Shown here in pieces: positions 25,064 to 33,004 of a DNA stretch of 33,004 nt. The stretch is from Desulfotignum sp. (GTDB lineage: Bacteria; Desulfobacterota; Desulfobacteria; Desulfobacterales; Desulfobacteraceae). The notes below the pieces were generated by a model. It saw only the letters and a program-made list of their open reading frames with translations, had not been told where the DNA came from and searched no databases. The stretch covers positions 1 to 33,004 of the forward strand of contig JAIPDL010000041.1 of assembly GCA_021737695.1 (NCBI GenBank). Reading direction: 5' to 3'. Both the position numbers and the translations under genes were made by a program. Position 1 is the stretch's first letter; every line of letters starts with the position of its first letter.

Positions 25064-28000
25064 AAGATTCCTTTTGAATCGCTGCCAGATATTTGGGATA
25101 AGTGGTCAGGTAAAAAGACAAAGGCCGTGAAAAATGTCTGCCCAGTATCCCGTCCACGAACAGCCGGCTGATATGCTGCTCCTGGACCAGGATGTGCTGG
25201 GACTGAAAAAAGATGGTCCTTTCTTCCGGGGTGAGCCGGGAGACCTCGTCCAGGATGGTCATCCGGCCCCGGGGCAGGTACATCCAGAAATAAAACAGAT
25301 CCAGGGAATGAATGATGACCATGACGGCCAGATCCTTGACTTCGGCATTCCGGCTTGAGAACAGGATTTCGGGTTTTTCCAGAATCTTAAGTTCTTCCGT
25401 TTCCGGAAACAGCATTTCCAGCTTGGCATAGGTATCGAACAGGTCCGTGAATTTCTTTTTGACATCCCGTTTTCGTAAGTTGAGGTTCTGGAACCGGTCC
25501 ACGGTGCCTTCAATCACTCCGGCCACCGTGTCTGATGCGGCCTTGGAAATAATGGCGGCCCATTTTTGCAGCACCGCGTCCACACCCGGTACATTGAAAA
25601 AAAACAGGATCCCCCCGATGGCCGTGTTAAATGCCAGTGCCACGGGAATGGACAGAATGCTTCTGAAAAAATTACCCGTGACCATGCCTTTGGGAAGGCC
25701 GCGAAAGGCGTTGTGGGCGGACAGGTACAGTCCGTTGACCAGCCCCATGACCGCATACAGGGCCAGCGGGCTGGTATGGGTATTGATGCCCAACGTATTG
25801 TCCAGAAGCGTTGTTTTGACCAGCCAGTCCAGCAGGGGCACGGAAAAGCCGGTAAAGAAAAGCGCGTCTGTGAGCCGGTCCCAGCTCACATAATTATTCC
25901 ATTTGGTCAGCGACGAGCGTTTGAGCCCTCCGCCCCCGAGGACGGATTGCAGAATAACCCTGAAACCGGTAATTCCAAACCAGATAAATGCGCCGAACCC
26001 GGCCAGAAACCACCAGTCCTTGGTAAGAAAAAAACAGACAAATGCTGGGATGAACCCCAGGGTGATTTTTAAACTGTTTTTCAATTTGGTGTTCAGGTTT
26101 TTCCATATTCTGAACAAGGAGATTTCCCGGATGCCCGACAGATCTTTTTCAGGCAGAAGACCGTTGGTGTTTTGTTTCTGCATGCCTCCCAACGTGACCA
26201 CGTTGCCTTTTTTTTTCATATCCAGAGAAAAAGAATCAAAGACCCATTCTTTTTTTTTGACAAACTGGATCTGATCCAGGCCGGGCAGCCACTGGAGAAC
26301 CGCCAGTATCCACTGAAAAAACCGGGGCATTTTTTCAGTGGATACGGCCGTCATCTGCTGGCTGACGCTGATGTTTGCCGGGAGAATCAACCGGTCTTTT
26401 TTTTGGGTATGAATTTGTTTTTGGGCCCGGAAAGGCAGGGTGTTTATGATGCCGAATCCCATGCCGTAAGTCTGGTGAGATTTGCCCGTGGAATCGCTGC
26501 CGAGCCTTGATTTAAGGGGATAAGACGCATACATGTTTTTGAGTGCATCGATATCATATAAAATCTGGTACAGTTTAACCTGCTGATCCCCGTGATCCGG
26601 GGGGTCACTTTTTTTTACCCGGGAAATGATCTGGCGGACCTGGCGTTTCAGTTTCAGAAGACTGTTGCCGTTGATGGCTTTTTGCAGTTCATTGACGGCA
26701 AACAAATGATCGGTTTTTCCGGAAACAAAATTTTTCAGATTGATGATCTCAAGCCGGGTGACCAGGCCTTTGGATTCATACAGGATCTCAAGCACATCTT
26801 CCGGTGCCAGGTTGTCCAGCTTGAGGGTGATGCGAAAGTCACACAGCAGCTGGCCGATGGATTCAAGAAACTGGATATGGGTCAGTTTCAACCGGGCCGG
26901 CAGATCCGGGTCATCCGCGGTAATAAAGGATTCAAAGATATCGGGATGCTGTCCGGGAATCAAATAGGTATCCAGAATCTGCTTGACATGGAATTGATCC
27001 ATCTGTTCCATCCGCGTGCGGATCTGGGCCTGTTTGGTTTCATCGGCCTGATTAAAAATCTCATGCAGTTCTGCCACCCGTTTTTTCATGGCCTCCAGTG
27101 CCGTGGCGTGGATAAATTCCGCCAGATGGGGCACACAGGGTTGTCCGGGAAAGGCAAAATTTAAAAAATCCTCCGGGCACAGAGGCGGCAGGTCAATATC
27201 CAGGTGCCGGCACATCTCTTTGAGGTGCTGCTCATTGAAGCGTTGCAACAGATTCAACACCTGTTTTTCCTGGAATTTGAGCACCTGTTTGCCCTGGGCC
27301 ATGAACTGCACCACGTGGGGTTCCGCCAGAAAGCACAGAAAGGATTCCGCGTCGGTCAGCCCCCGGGACACCCAGATGAATGACACATACCGGTCCCGGT
27401 ACCGGGTCTTGAATTCAATGCCGATGCGCAGGTCGATCTCCATGATCTTTGCCGCTTCAATGAGTTCCAGGGCAAATCGGGGTTCGATATAGTGGTAATA
27501 GATGACCCGCAGCCGCCGGATTCCTTTGATCCAGGCGTCCATGATCAGATGGGTGGGGGATTTTCGGCCCGAGGTGTTGGCATCGTGGACATGGTCATCA
27601 AACGTGACCTGGTTCCATGCTTCCGGCATTTCCAAAAGATGGTAATGGGCCAGCAGTTTTCGGACCAGTCTGGGTTTGCCGAACGCAGCCAGCCGGAAGG
27701 TATGGGCCAGGGCCAGCTGGCGGGCATCATTGCCTTTGGCCCGGACCAGCTCTTTCATGATCTGCAACAGGACCCGGGCCGTGTTTTTGGGCATGGGACC
27801 ATCTGCCGTGTCGAGCACCTCGTCCTTCAATGCTCTGAGTGCTGCCAGGCGGTTTTCAATGCCCCCTCTTTCCATGGATTCCAGCAGGCTGACAATGGCA
27901 TAAGCCGTATGAAGTCCTTTGGATTCGGCCAGTTCCTTGATGCCCAGGGGATGGAAAAACCGGTAGTAGAGTTTCCGGACATACCCCGGCCGGATATCCG

Positions 28001-28082
28001 CGTCATACACGGAATTGACAATCCGAATCAGCTCATGGTCCCGTGAATCGAAAAATATGACATCCAATCGGTTCAAATCCAT
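25044..28082 (-). CDS. Large membrane protein with PHP-like N-terminal domain
   Basis: 1012 residues; I do not recognise a named family. Residues 161-225 resemble a PHP phosphoesterase core: HVHDANTSG with H164 and H166, SPTHLIMDAWIKGIRRLRVI, YYH at 195-197 where PHP proteins have TDH, a helix ELIEAAKIMEIDLR, and GIEF with E223. The middle (about 260-660) is soluble and mainly helical. Five likely TM helices follow at about 671-687, 689-712, 739-755, 771-790 and 806-830, then a cytoplasmic C-terminal region. It is co-transcribed between the PatZ-like gene (60 bp away) and a histidine kinase that overlaps its end, so a signalling or membrane-linked phosphoesterase role is plausible but unproven. 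Confidence 0.82.
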   Translation of the reverse strand: MDLNRLDVIFFDSRDHELIRIVNSVYDADIRPGYVRKLYYRFFHPLGIKELAESKGLHTAYAIVSLLESMERGGIENRLAALRALKDEVLDTADGPMPKNTARVLLQIMKELVRAKGNDARQLALAHTFRLAAFGKPRLVRKLLAHYHLLEMPEAWNQVTFDDHVHDANTSGRKSPTHLIMDAWIKGIRRLRVIYYHYIEPRFALELIEAAKIMEIDLRIGIEFKTRYRDRYVSFIWVSRGLTDAESFLCFLAEPHVVQFMAQGKQVLKFQEKQVLNLLQRFNEQHLKEMCRHLDIDLPPLCPEDFLNFAFPGQPCVPHLAEFIHATALEAMKKRVAELHEIFNQADETKQAQIRTRMEQMDQFHVKQILDTYLIPGQHPDIFESFITADDPDLPARLKLTHIQFLESIGQLLCDFRITLKLDNLAPEDVLEILYESKGLVTRLEIINLKNFVSGKTDHLFAVNELQKAINGNSLLKLKRQVRQIISRVKKSDPPDHGDQQVKLYQILYDIDALKNMYASYPLKSRLGSDSTGKSHQTYGMGFGIINTLPFRAQKQIHTQKKDRLILPANISVSQQMTAVSTEKMPRFFQWILAVLQWLPGLDQIQFVKKKEWVFDSFSLDMKKKGNVVTLGGMQKQNTNGLLPEKDLSGIREISLFRIWKNLNTKLKNSLKITLGFIPAFVCFFLTKDWWFLAGFGAFIWFGITGFRVILQSVLGGGGLKRSSLTKWNNYVSWDRLTDALFFTGFSVPLLDWLVKTTLLDNTLGINTHTSPLALYAVMGLVNGLYLSAHNAFRGLPKGMVTGNFFRSILSIPVALAFNTAIGGILFFFNVPGVDAVLQKWAAIISKAASDTVAGVIEGTVDRFQNLNLRKRDVKKKFTDLFDTYAKLEMLFPETEELKILEKPEILFSSRNAEVKDLAVMVIIHSLDLFYFWMYLPRGRMTILDEVSRLTPEERTIFFQSQHILVQEQHISRLFVDGILGRHFSRPLSFYLTTYPKYLAAIQKESYASVES

Positions 28083-28142
28083 TTCAGTTACAAAAATCCC
28101 GGTGCCGTTGTTTTTCTTTCGATCATAGTCCGGCCCGCGGAT

Positions 28143-30668
28143 TTAATCAATATCCAGATCATCGGTTTCGATGATCAATTCATATTCTCCGCCGCCTGCC
28201 GCCCGGTTGATGGCAAATCCCAGTTTTCTGCCCAGTTTGAGCATCTGGGTGTTTTCTGAAAGTACCAGCCCCATGACCCGCCGGATGCCCATCTGCCGGG
28301 CCGCTTTCAGACACTGGGTCAAAAGCGAGGACCCGATGCCTTTGCCCTGCCAGTCATCACTGATGGCAATGGCGAATTCCGCCTGAGTTTTATCGGGAAA
28401 CACAATGATCCGGCAAACCCCGGCCATTTTCTGGTTTTGCTCATTTCCAAATAAAGCCACCAGAGCGATCTCCCGGTCATAATCGATCTGGGTCAGTTTA
28501 ATGAGCATGTCCCTGGACAAGTCTTTCAACGGTGAGAAAAACCGCATGTATTTGCTTCGGGATGACAGGGAATGAAAATGATCGATCATCAGGTCTGCGT
28601 CGCTGGGCCGGATGGGGCGGATAAAAAACGGCTGACCGTCCACTGTTTCTCCCAAAGATTCATACTGCCAGGGGTAGGAGCTGATAATCAGATGCATGGG
28701 AGACGGCACTGGGGCCGGCGCAATAAACACCCGGGCATCCACGGCCGTTAAAACCCCGTTTTTCACCATCAGCGGATTGATGTCCAGGATTTCAATTTCC
28801 GGAAAATCGGTCATCAGCCTTCCCACCCGAATCAGCAGCTCTTCCAGGCGTGCCATATCAATGGGTTGAATGTGTCTGAATCCTTTGAGAACGGATGCAA
28901 TTTTTGTCTTTCCGATCAAATGGGCGGCAAGCATGCGGTTCAGGGGCGGCAGCCCCATGGATATGTCTTTGAACACTTCCGTTAATACCCCGCCCATGCC
29001 GAAAAGGATCACCGGACCGAAATGAGGGTCTTTTTTGGCACCGATGAACAGTTCAACATCAGCCCGATCCTGCATGGACTGAACCGTGACCCCTGTCCGG
29101 GCCGCCGTTTCCAGGGCCGCCTCCCGGGTGTCGGCGATTTTTGTGTCATTGACGGGAATGCCGTATGCCTCCAGCAGGGCCTTGGCCGTATTTTCCAGAA
29201 GACAGGTGTCTTTTTTTGCCATGGCGTTTTGAATGATTTTGCCGGCGATATCCCGGTGAATGATCAGTTTGGTGTCTGTGCGGATGGGGATCTGGGTCAG
29301 CCGTTCAATGTTTTTTCCATATTCATACAGGTTTTTGAATGCCCGGACCGCCCGTTCCGCCGAGTCATAAGTGACAATCCCGGCCTGGTTGAACACCTGT
29401 CTGGCCTTTGCCACATTGTCACCGCCGATCCAGGCGGTGAACACAGGGCAGGAGACTGTCTGAAGCTGGGGGACCAGAAGCTCGGCCAATGCCAGGGTAT
29501 CCATGGTGCCGGCCGGTGAGCAGATCAGCAGCAGGGCATCGGTTTCCGGATCAGCGGCACAGTGTTTGGCCGTATCTATATAAGCGGATGCCGGGGTGTC
29601 TCCTAAAATGTCAACGGGATTACCCCGGCTCCAGTTGTCAGGCAGCAGTGCATCGAGCCGGTCCAGGGTTTCCCGGGACAACGGGGCCGGCTCCATGCCG
29701 TAAGATGCCAGGGCATCGGCCGCCATGACTCCGGGGCCGCCGGCATTGGTGATGATGGTCAGGCCGCTTCCTTTGGGCCTTTGCTGTTTTGCCAGAAACT
29801 GGGCAGCGTCGAACAGCGCTTCAAATTCCGTGACCCTGAGAATGCCGGCCCGCTGGAAAGCCGTGTCATACAGGATGTCTTCTTTGGCCATGGCCCCGGT
29901 GTGGGACGCGGCGGCTTTGGCCCCGGCCCTGGATCTTCCGGATTTGAGGACAATGATGGGCTTGATGCGGGACACGGCCCGGGCCGCGCTCATGAAATTC
30001 CGGATATGGGTGATGTCTTCCATATACATCACAATACTTGCCACTGATCTCTGGGACCCCAGATAATCGATCATGTCGGCAAAATCCACATCCACCATGG
30101 AACCTAAACTGACAAAATGGCTGAACCCCACGTTTTCCCGAAGGGCCAGATCCAGCACGGAGGTGCACACGGCCCCGCTCTGGGATAAAAACGCCATGTT
30201 GCCGGGCAAAGGGGTCAGGTGGGCGAAACTGGCATTCAGGCAAACGGCCGTGTTCATGATGCCAAGGCAGTTGGGACCGATAATTCTGATGTCGGATTTT
30301 TGGGCAGCTGCCAGGATCTGTTCTTCAATGGCCTGTCCTTTGGCACCGGACTCCCGCCCGCCGGATGATACCACCACAGCGCCGGCAATGCCTTTTTCCC
30401 CGCACGCCGCCACCAGTTCCGGCACCATCTGGATGGGGGTGGCAATCACTGCCATGTCCACGGCGGTTTCAATTTTCTGAACCCGGGACACGCAAGGCCG
30501 GTCAAACACTTTCTTATGCCCGGGGTTGACGGGAAACACATCAAAGTTTCCTTTGCCGGAGAGCAGATTTTTCATCATGGCACAACCCACAGCCCCTTTT
30601 TTTTCACTGGCCCCGATCACTGCCACGCTTTTGGGTTTGAACAGCCGGTCCAGATGATGCGTACTCAT
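28143..30668 (-). CDS. PatZ-like protein: ADP-forming acyl-CoA synthetase fused to GNAT acetyltransferase
   Basis: 841 residues (E. coli PatZ is 886). Order: CoA-binding domain (about 1-130, SVAVIGASEKKGAVG), ligase-type domain (150-450) with SHTGAM and His256 where ADP-forming synthetases carry the phospho-His, ATP-grasp region (480-650) and GNAT (681-841) with acetyl-CoA motif DDWQGKGIG at 771-779. Such proteins acetylate lysines of metabolic enzymes, notably acyl-CoA synthetases. In the ATP-grasp part, TREAALETAA runs almost directly into RTGVTVQSM (about 514-532): roughly 50 residues, including the usual Lys-containing PVVLK strand, are missing in frame. Synthetase activity is therefore unlikely. 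AAGGAG supports the start. Confidence 0.9.
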   Translation of the reverse strand: MSTHHLDRLFKPKSVAVIGASEKKGAVGCAMMKNLLSGKGNFDVFPVNPGHKKVFDRPCVSRVQKIETAVDMAVIATPIQMVPELVAACGEKGIAGAVVVSSGGRESGAKGQAIEEQILAAAQKSDIRIIGPNCLGIMNTAVCLNASFAHLTPLPGNMAFLSQSGAVCTSVLDLALRENVGFSHFVSLGSMVDVDFADMIDYLGSQRSVASIVMYMEDITHIRNFMSAARAVSRIKPIIVLKSGRSRAGAKAAASHTGAMAKEDILYDTAFQRAGILRVTEFEALFDAAQFLAKQQRPKGSGLTIITNAGGPGVMAADALASYGMEPAPLSRETLDRLDALLPDNWSRGNPVDILGDTPASAYIDTAKHCAADPETDALLLICSPAGTMDTLALAELLVPQLQTVSCPVFTAWIGGDNVAKARQVFNQAGIVTYDSAERAVRAFKNLYEYGKNIERLTQIPIRTDTKLIIHRDIAGKIIQNAMAKKDTCLLENTAKALLEAYGIPVNDTKIADTREAALETAARTGVTVQSMQDRADVELFIGAKKDPHFGPVILFGMGGVLTEVFKDISMGLPPLNRMLAAHLIGKTKIASVLKGFRHIQPIDMARLEELLIRVGRLMTDFPEIEILDINPLMVKNGVLTAVDARVFIAPAPVPSPMHLIISSYPWQYESLGETVDGQPFFIRPIRPSDADLMIDHFHSLSSRSKYMRFFSPLKDLSRDMLIKLTQIDYDREIALVALFGNEQNQKMAGVCRIIVFPDKTQAEFAIAISDDWQGKGIGSSLLTQCLKAARQMGIRRVMGLVLSENTQMLKLGRKLGFAINRAAGGGEYELIIETDDLDID

Positions 30669-30717
30669 AACAGCACTCCTTGCCTTGGGTTTTTATTTTC
30701 AAACCGTTGTGTCACTG

Positions 30718-31191
30718 TCAGGAACGGACACTCATCACGGGCACGGGCGAGTGCCGGAACAGCTTTTCCGCCACAGACCCAAAAAGAAATTCTTTAAAAT
30801 TGGTCCGGCCCTTGGGTCCGAACACCAGAAAATCCGCATTTTCTCTTCTGACGATTTCCAGGATTTCCACATGGGGCACCCCATGGCTGATACGGATTTT
30901 CACCGGCATATCATCCATGGCAGGATTGCCTTTGATCAGGGTTCTTAATTTCATTTTCCGGCGGTCCATCTCTTCTCCTAAAAATTTAGCCGGATCAAAC
31001 TGGTTGGGATGTTCGGCATTGATCGCTTTTTCCATGGCATCCATCTCTTTTTGATTGATGATATTGATCAAGACCATCCGGGCCTGGGTCAGATTCGCCG
31101 TTTCCACGGCATATGCCAGTGTGTCCCGGGAATATCCGGAAAAATCGATGGCCACTGCAATTTTTGAGATGTAATCAGGTTGCTTTTTCAT
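30718..31191 (-). CDS. Universal stress protein (UspA family), copy 2
   Basis: 157 residues, single Usp domain. ISKIAVAIDFSGYSRDTLAYAV begins the fold and the ATP-binding type motif GPKGRTNFKEFLFGSVAEKL is near the C-terminus (G-x2-G-x9-G-S/T). The middle has an insertion rich in charged residues (about 50-95). Its ATG overlaps the stop of the preceding Usp gene by 4 bp. The two Usp proteins differ clearly in sequence, so this is an old duplication. They may form heterodimers and report ATP status within the operon. Confidence 0.92.
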   Translation of the reverse strand: MKKQPDYISKIAVAIDFSGYSRDTLAYAVETANLTQARMVLINIINQKEMDAMEKAINAEHPNQFDPAKFLGEEMDRRKMKLRTLIKGNPAMDDMPVKIRISHGVPHVEILEIVRRENADFLVFGPKGRTNFKEFLFGSVAEKLFRHSPVPVMSVRS

Positions 31192-31694
31192 TCCGGCCTT
31201 CTCCCTTGTTTGAATTTTTCAGGATCTCTGACACTCACCACCGGCACTTTTGCGTGGCGGAACACTTTTTCCGCCGCGCTGCCGAACAATACCCGTGACA
31301 GGTTTCCCCAGCCTTTGTTGGCAATGACGATCAGATCTATGTTTTCATTTTCCGCTGTTTTCAGGATACGCTCATAGGGAATGCCCGTGTCCACCATCAG
31401 GTGCATTTTGGACTTGTCATCAAAAAAATGCGCCTTGACCAGGTGCCTCAGCTGGGTATGCCGGTCTTTTTTCCAGTCCTCCACACATTCCTCAACGCTC
31501 AGCATCCCAGGCCCCTGGGTCGGAAAATATCCCACCGCCATTCTGATGCCGTTAATGTCCCGCTGGTTGATGACATTCAGAACAACAATCTCCATGTCCG
31601 AAGCCGATGCCAGTTCCACTGCATAGCTCAATACCATCATGGTGTAATCTGAAAAATCAACGCAGGCCAGAATTTTATTTATTTTTCGATTCAT
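31188..31694 (-). CDS. Universal stress protein (UspA family), copy 1
   Basis: 168 residues. INKILACVDFSDYTMMVLSYAV and ANKGWGNLSRVLFGSAAEKV, the ATP-binding type Usp signature, are present. A central insertion separates the two halves as in the neighbouring copy. It follows the CBS-ACT gene by 24 bp and overlaps the next Usp gene by 4 bp, so all are one transcript. Both copies end in PVPVMSVR or VPVVSVR, the typical last strand. Confidence 0.92.
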   Translation of the reverse strand: MNRKINKILACVDFSDYTMMVLSYAVELASASDMEIVVLNVINQRDINGIRMAVGYFPTQGPGMLSVEECVEDWKKDRHTQLRHLVKAHFFDDKSKMHLMVDTGIPYERILKTAENENIDLIVIANKGWGNLSRVLFGSAAEKVFRHAKVPVVSVRDPEKFKQGRRPE

Positions 31695-31718
31695 GGGTCA
31701 TCTCCTGTAGATCCGTGG

Positions 31719-32396
31719 TTAAAAAAGTTTCCGGTATCCCCGGGACAGGTCTGCGGCATAATACAATTGTCCGATCTCACTGAATGTCTCCACCAGACGG
31801 GAGAAACCATCCGGGTCGATATCAAAGGCATGGAAATACACTTTTCTGTATCCATCTTCAATGTCATCATATGAGGTCAAAATGCTGCACAGACGTCCCC
31901 CTTTTTCACGGACCATGTCCGTGAATTTCTTGATGAGCCCGGGCCGGTCCTGGAGTCGGGTGGCAAAGATCTGGCCGGTGGTCGCGACCCCGGTGAAAGA
32001 GACAAAGCACCTGAATATATCGCTTTTTGTCAAAATCCCTGTCATCTTGTTTGAATGGTCCGTCACTGGCATGCCGGAAATTCCTTGTTTCAGCATAATC
32101 ACGGCAGCCTCATCCACGGTGTGATCCTGGGGAATGGTGATGACAGGTTGGGTCATGACAGAGCTCACTTTTATGGAATCCAGCAGTGCCGGCAGTTCAA
32201 ACCGGTCCAGGGTGGTCGCATCCGAGGGCATGGCTTTTTTCAGGTCTCCATCCGTGACAATGCCGGCCAGGTCATTATTTTTGATCACCGGGACCGTGGA
32301 GATCACCCGGGTTCGAAACAGTTTGGCCGCATCATTTAATGATTCGTCATGGTTGATGGTAATGACGGGTTTGCTCATCCATTCTTTTATCAACAT
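31719..32396 (-). CDS. CBS-CBS-ACT protein (AcuB-like)
   Basis: 225 residues. Two CBS domains (about 1-60 and 77-135; MSKPVITINHDESLNDAAKL and VMTQPVITIPQDHTVDEAAV, each followed by GIVTDGDLKKA or GILTKSDIFRC) are followed by an ACT domain (about 138-225, ATRLQDRPGLIKKFTDMVRE). CBS pairs commonly bind adenine nucleotides and ACT domains amino acids. The architecture is that of AcuB, named in Bacillus for acetoin use, but no acetoin genes are here. First gene of a sigma-54 operon; TAAGGAGG lies before the ATG. Confidence 0.93.
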   Translation of the reverse strand: MLIKEWMSKPVITINHDESLNDAAKLFRTRVISTVPVIKNNDLAGIVTDGDLKKAMPSDATTLDRFELPALLDSIKVSSVMTQPVITIPQDHTVDEAAVIMLKQGISGMPVTDHSNKMTGILTKSDIFRCFVSFTGVATTGQIFATRLQDRPGLIKKFTDMVREKGGRLCSILTSYDDIEDGYRKVYFHAFDIDPDGFSRLVETFSEIGQLYYAADLSRGYRKLF

Positions 32397-32433
32397 GGTT
32401 TGCCTCCTTATGGGTTACGTTGATATCAGTAAG

Positions 32434-32449
32434 AGCAAAAGGTATGCCA
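32434..32449 (-). promoter_or_regulatory. Sigma-54 promoter of the CBS-Usp-PatZ-kinase operon
   Basis: Minus strand TGGCATACCTTTTGCT matches the -24/-12 consensus (TGGCA, then TTGCW) with correct spacing, 37 bp before the first ATG. One base (T for C at position 6) departs from consensus. Confidence 0.78.
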
Positions 32450-32618
32450 GTGGATATATTTGTTACAATGATCTGAAATTATAGAGAATTTTTAATATTC
32501 TTATGAAAAAGGATTCAGAACGCATCCATTGGTTCAATCGATTTTTTTTCAATGTGAGAAAAAATCTGACACCTGCAGATCTGACCCATTGTGGAGAGAG
32601 ACAAAAAAAATGGTCAGG

Positions 32619-33004
32619 TCAGTCGGAAATCCGGGTCTGCATCCGGATATTGTATTTTTCTATTTTGGCATGAAGGGTAGGGCGGGATATGCCCAGCAGC
32701 TTGGCTGCCTGGGTGCGGTTTCCGTCCGTGGACACCAGCGCTTCTGAAATGACAATGCCTGAAATGATATCCACAAAATCGTCAAACCCGTAAGAATTCG
32801 ATTCACTGGCCATATTCTGTCTGACCCACTGTCGGATGGTATCAAGGGAAATGTCATGGGTGTGGTTATTTTCATGCCGGCGATGAATGATCTGGATCAG
32901 GTCAGATGCGGCAATGGGAGCCCCGCGGTTGAAAATCAACACTTTCTGGATCAGGTTCCCCAGCTCTCTGACATTTCCCGGCCATTCATAGTCATTTAAA
33001 AGCG
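32619..33004 (-). CDS. Sigma-54-dependent activator, C-terminal part (runs off window)
   Basis: About 128 residues are visible from the window edge to the stop. YEWPGNVRELGNLIQKV is the end of the AAA+ sigma-54 interaction domain and DGNRTQAAKLLGISRPTLHAKIEKYNI is the Fis-type DNA-binding helix-turn-helix. The N-terminal sensing or receiver domain lies outside the window. It sits on the same strand just upstream of a sigma-54 promoter, which makes it the likely activator of the CBS-Usp operon and possibly the partner of the histidine kinase at that operon's end. Confidence 0.9.
   Translation of the reverse strand, partial: LLNDYEWPGNVRELGNLIQKVLIFNRGAPIAASDLIQIIHRRHENNHTHDISLDTIRQWVRQNMASESNSYGFDDFVDIISGIVISEALVSTDGNRTQAAKLLGISRPTLHAKIEKYNIRMQTRISD

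Noticed and set aside
32560..32618. Possible terminator after the partial sigma-54 activator
   Set aside because: CTGACC/GGTCAG pairings exist but the loops are long and the stems imperfect; not convincing.

Overview
The window looks like chromosome of a sulfate-reducing Desulfobacterota, most likely Desulfobacteraceae (Desulfobacter/Desulfotignum type). This is inferred from moderately high GC, a 600-residue acyl-CoA dehydrogenase, ETF-linked FAD dehydrogenase, many sigma-54 and histidine-kinase genes, and Usp/CBS/acetyltransferase stress genes. I see no intact mobile element, tRNA, rRNA or CRISPR array.

Layout. 1-2086 (minus): a periplasmic amino-acid-type binding protein overlapping by 4 bp a sensor histidine kinase that runs off the window. 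2213-5384 (plus): a Cys-rich Rossmann protein, then a TetR regulator with a perfect 40-bp palindrome at its promoter, and an acyl-CoA dehydrogenase. 5458-6486 (minus): a receiver-less sigma-54 activator, converging on the dehydrogenase across a long hairpin. 6626-14261 (minus): a branched-chain amino acid operon, promoter - leader peptide - attenuator - ilvD - ilvB - ilvN - cimA - leuA - small ORF. The leader peptide (14121-14210) has 13 Ile/Leu/Val among residues 8-21 and precedes a strong intrinsic terminator, a textbook ribosome-mediated attenuator. 14290-20685 (minus): larB, an FGGY kinase, a KduD-like SDR, EtfA, EtfB and an FAD-linked dehydrogenase, facing a divergent RpiR regulator with twin operators 40 bp apart. 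21623-22693: a calcium-dodecin-type protein with a sigma-54 promoter, between two stretches poor in genes that hold a possible gene relic and a 40-bp near-palindrome. 22694-23413: a membrane-anchored SIMPL protein. 23600-32396 (minus): a long operon CBS-CBS-ACT, UspA, UspA, PatZ-like acyltransferase, a 1012-residue PHP-like membrane protein and a histidine kinase, behind a clear sigma-54 promoter. 32619-33004: the C-terminal end of a sigma-54 activator directly upstream of that operon.

How the parts may work together. cimA plus leuA and ilvBND supply 2-oxobutyrate (from pyruvate), Ile, Val and Leu; ilvC is not in the window. The RpiR cluster looks like oxidation of a polyol or sugar acid with electrons passed to ETF. 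The sigma-54 operon combines adenylate, amino-acid and acyl-CoA sensing domains with a kinase, and the adjacent sigma-54 activator is the natural candidate regulator. The least described items are the ilv attenuator in this lineage, the PHP-like membrane protein coupled to a kinase, and the PatZ-like protein lacking part of its ATP-grasp domain.
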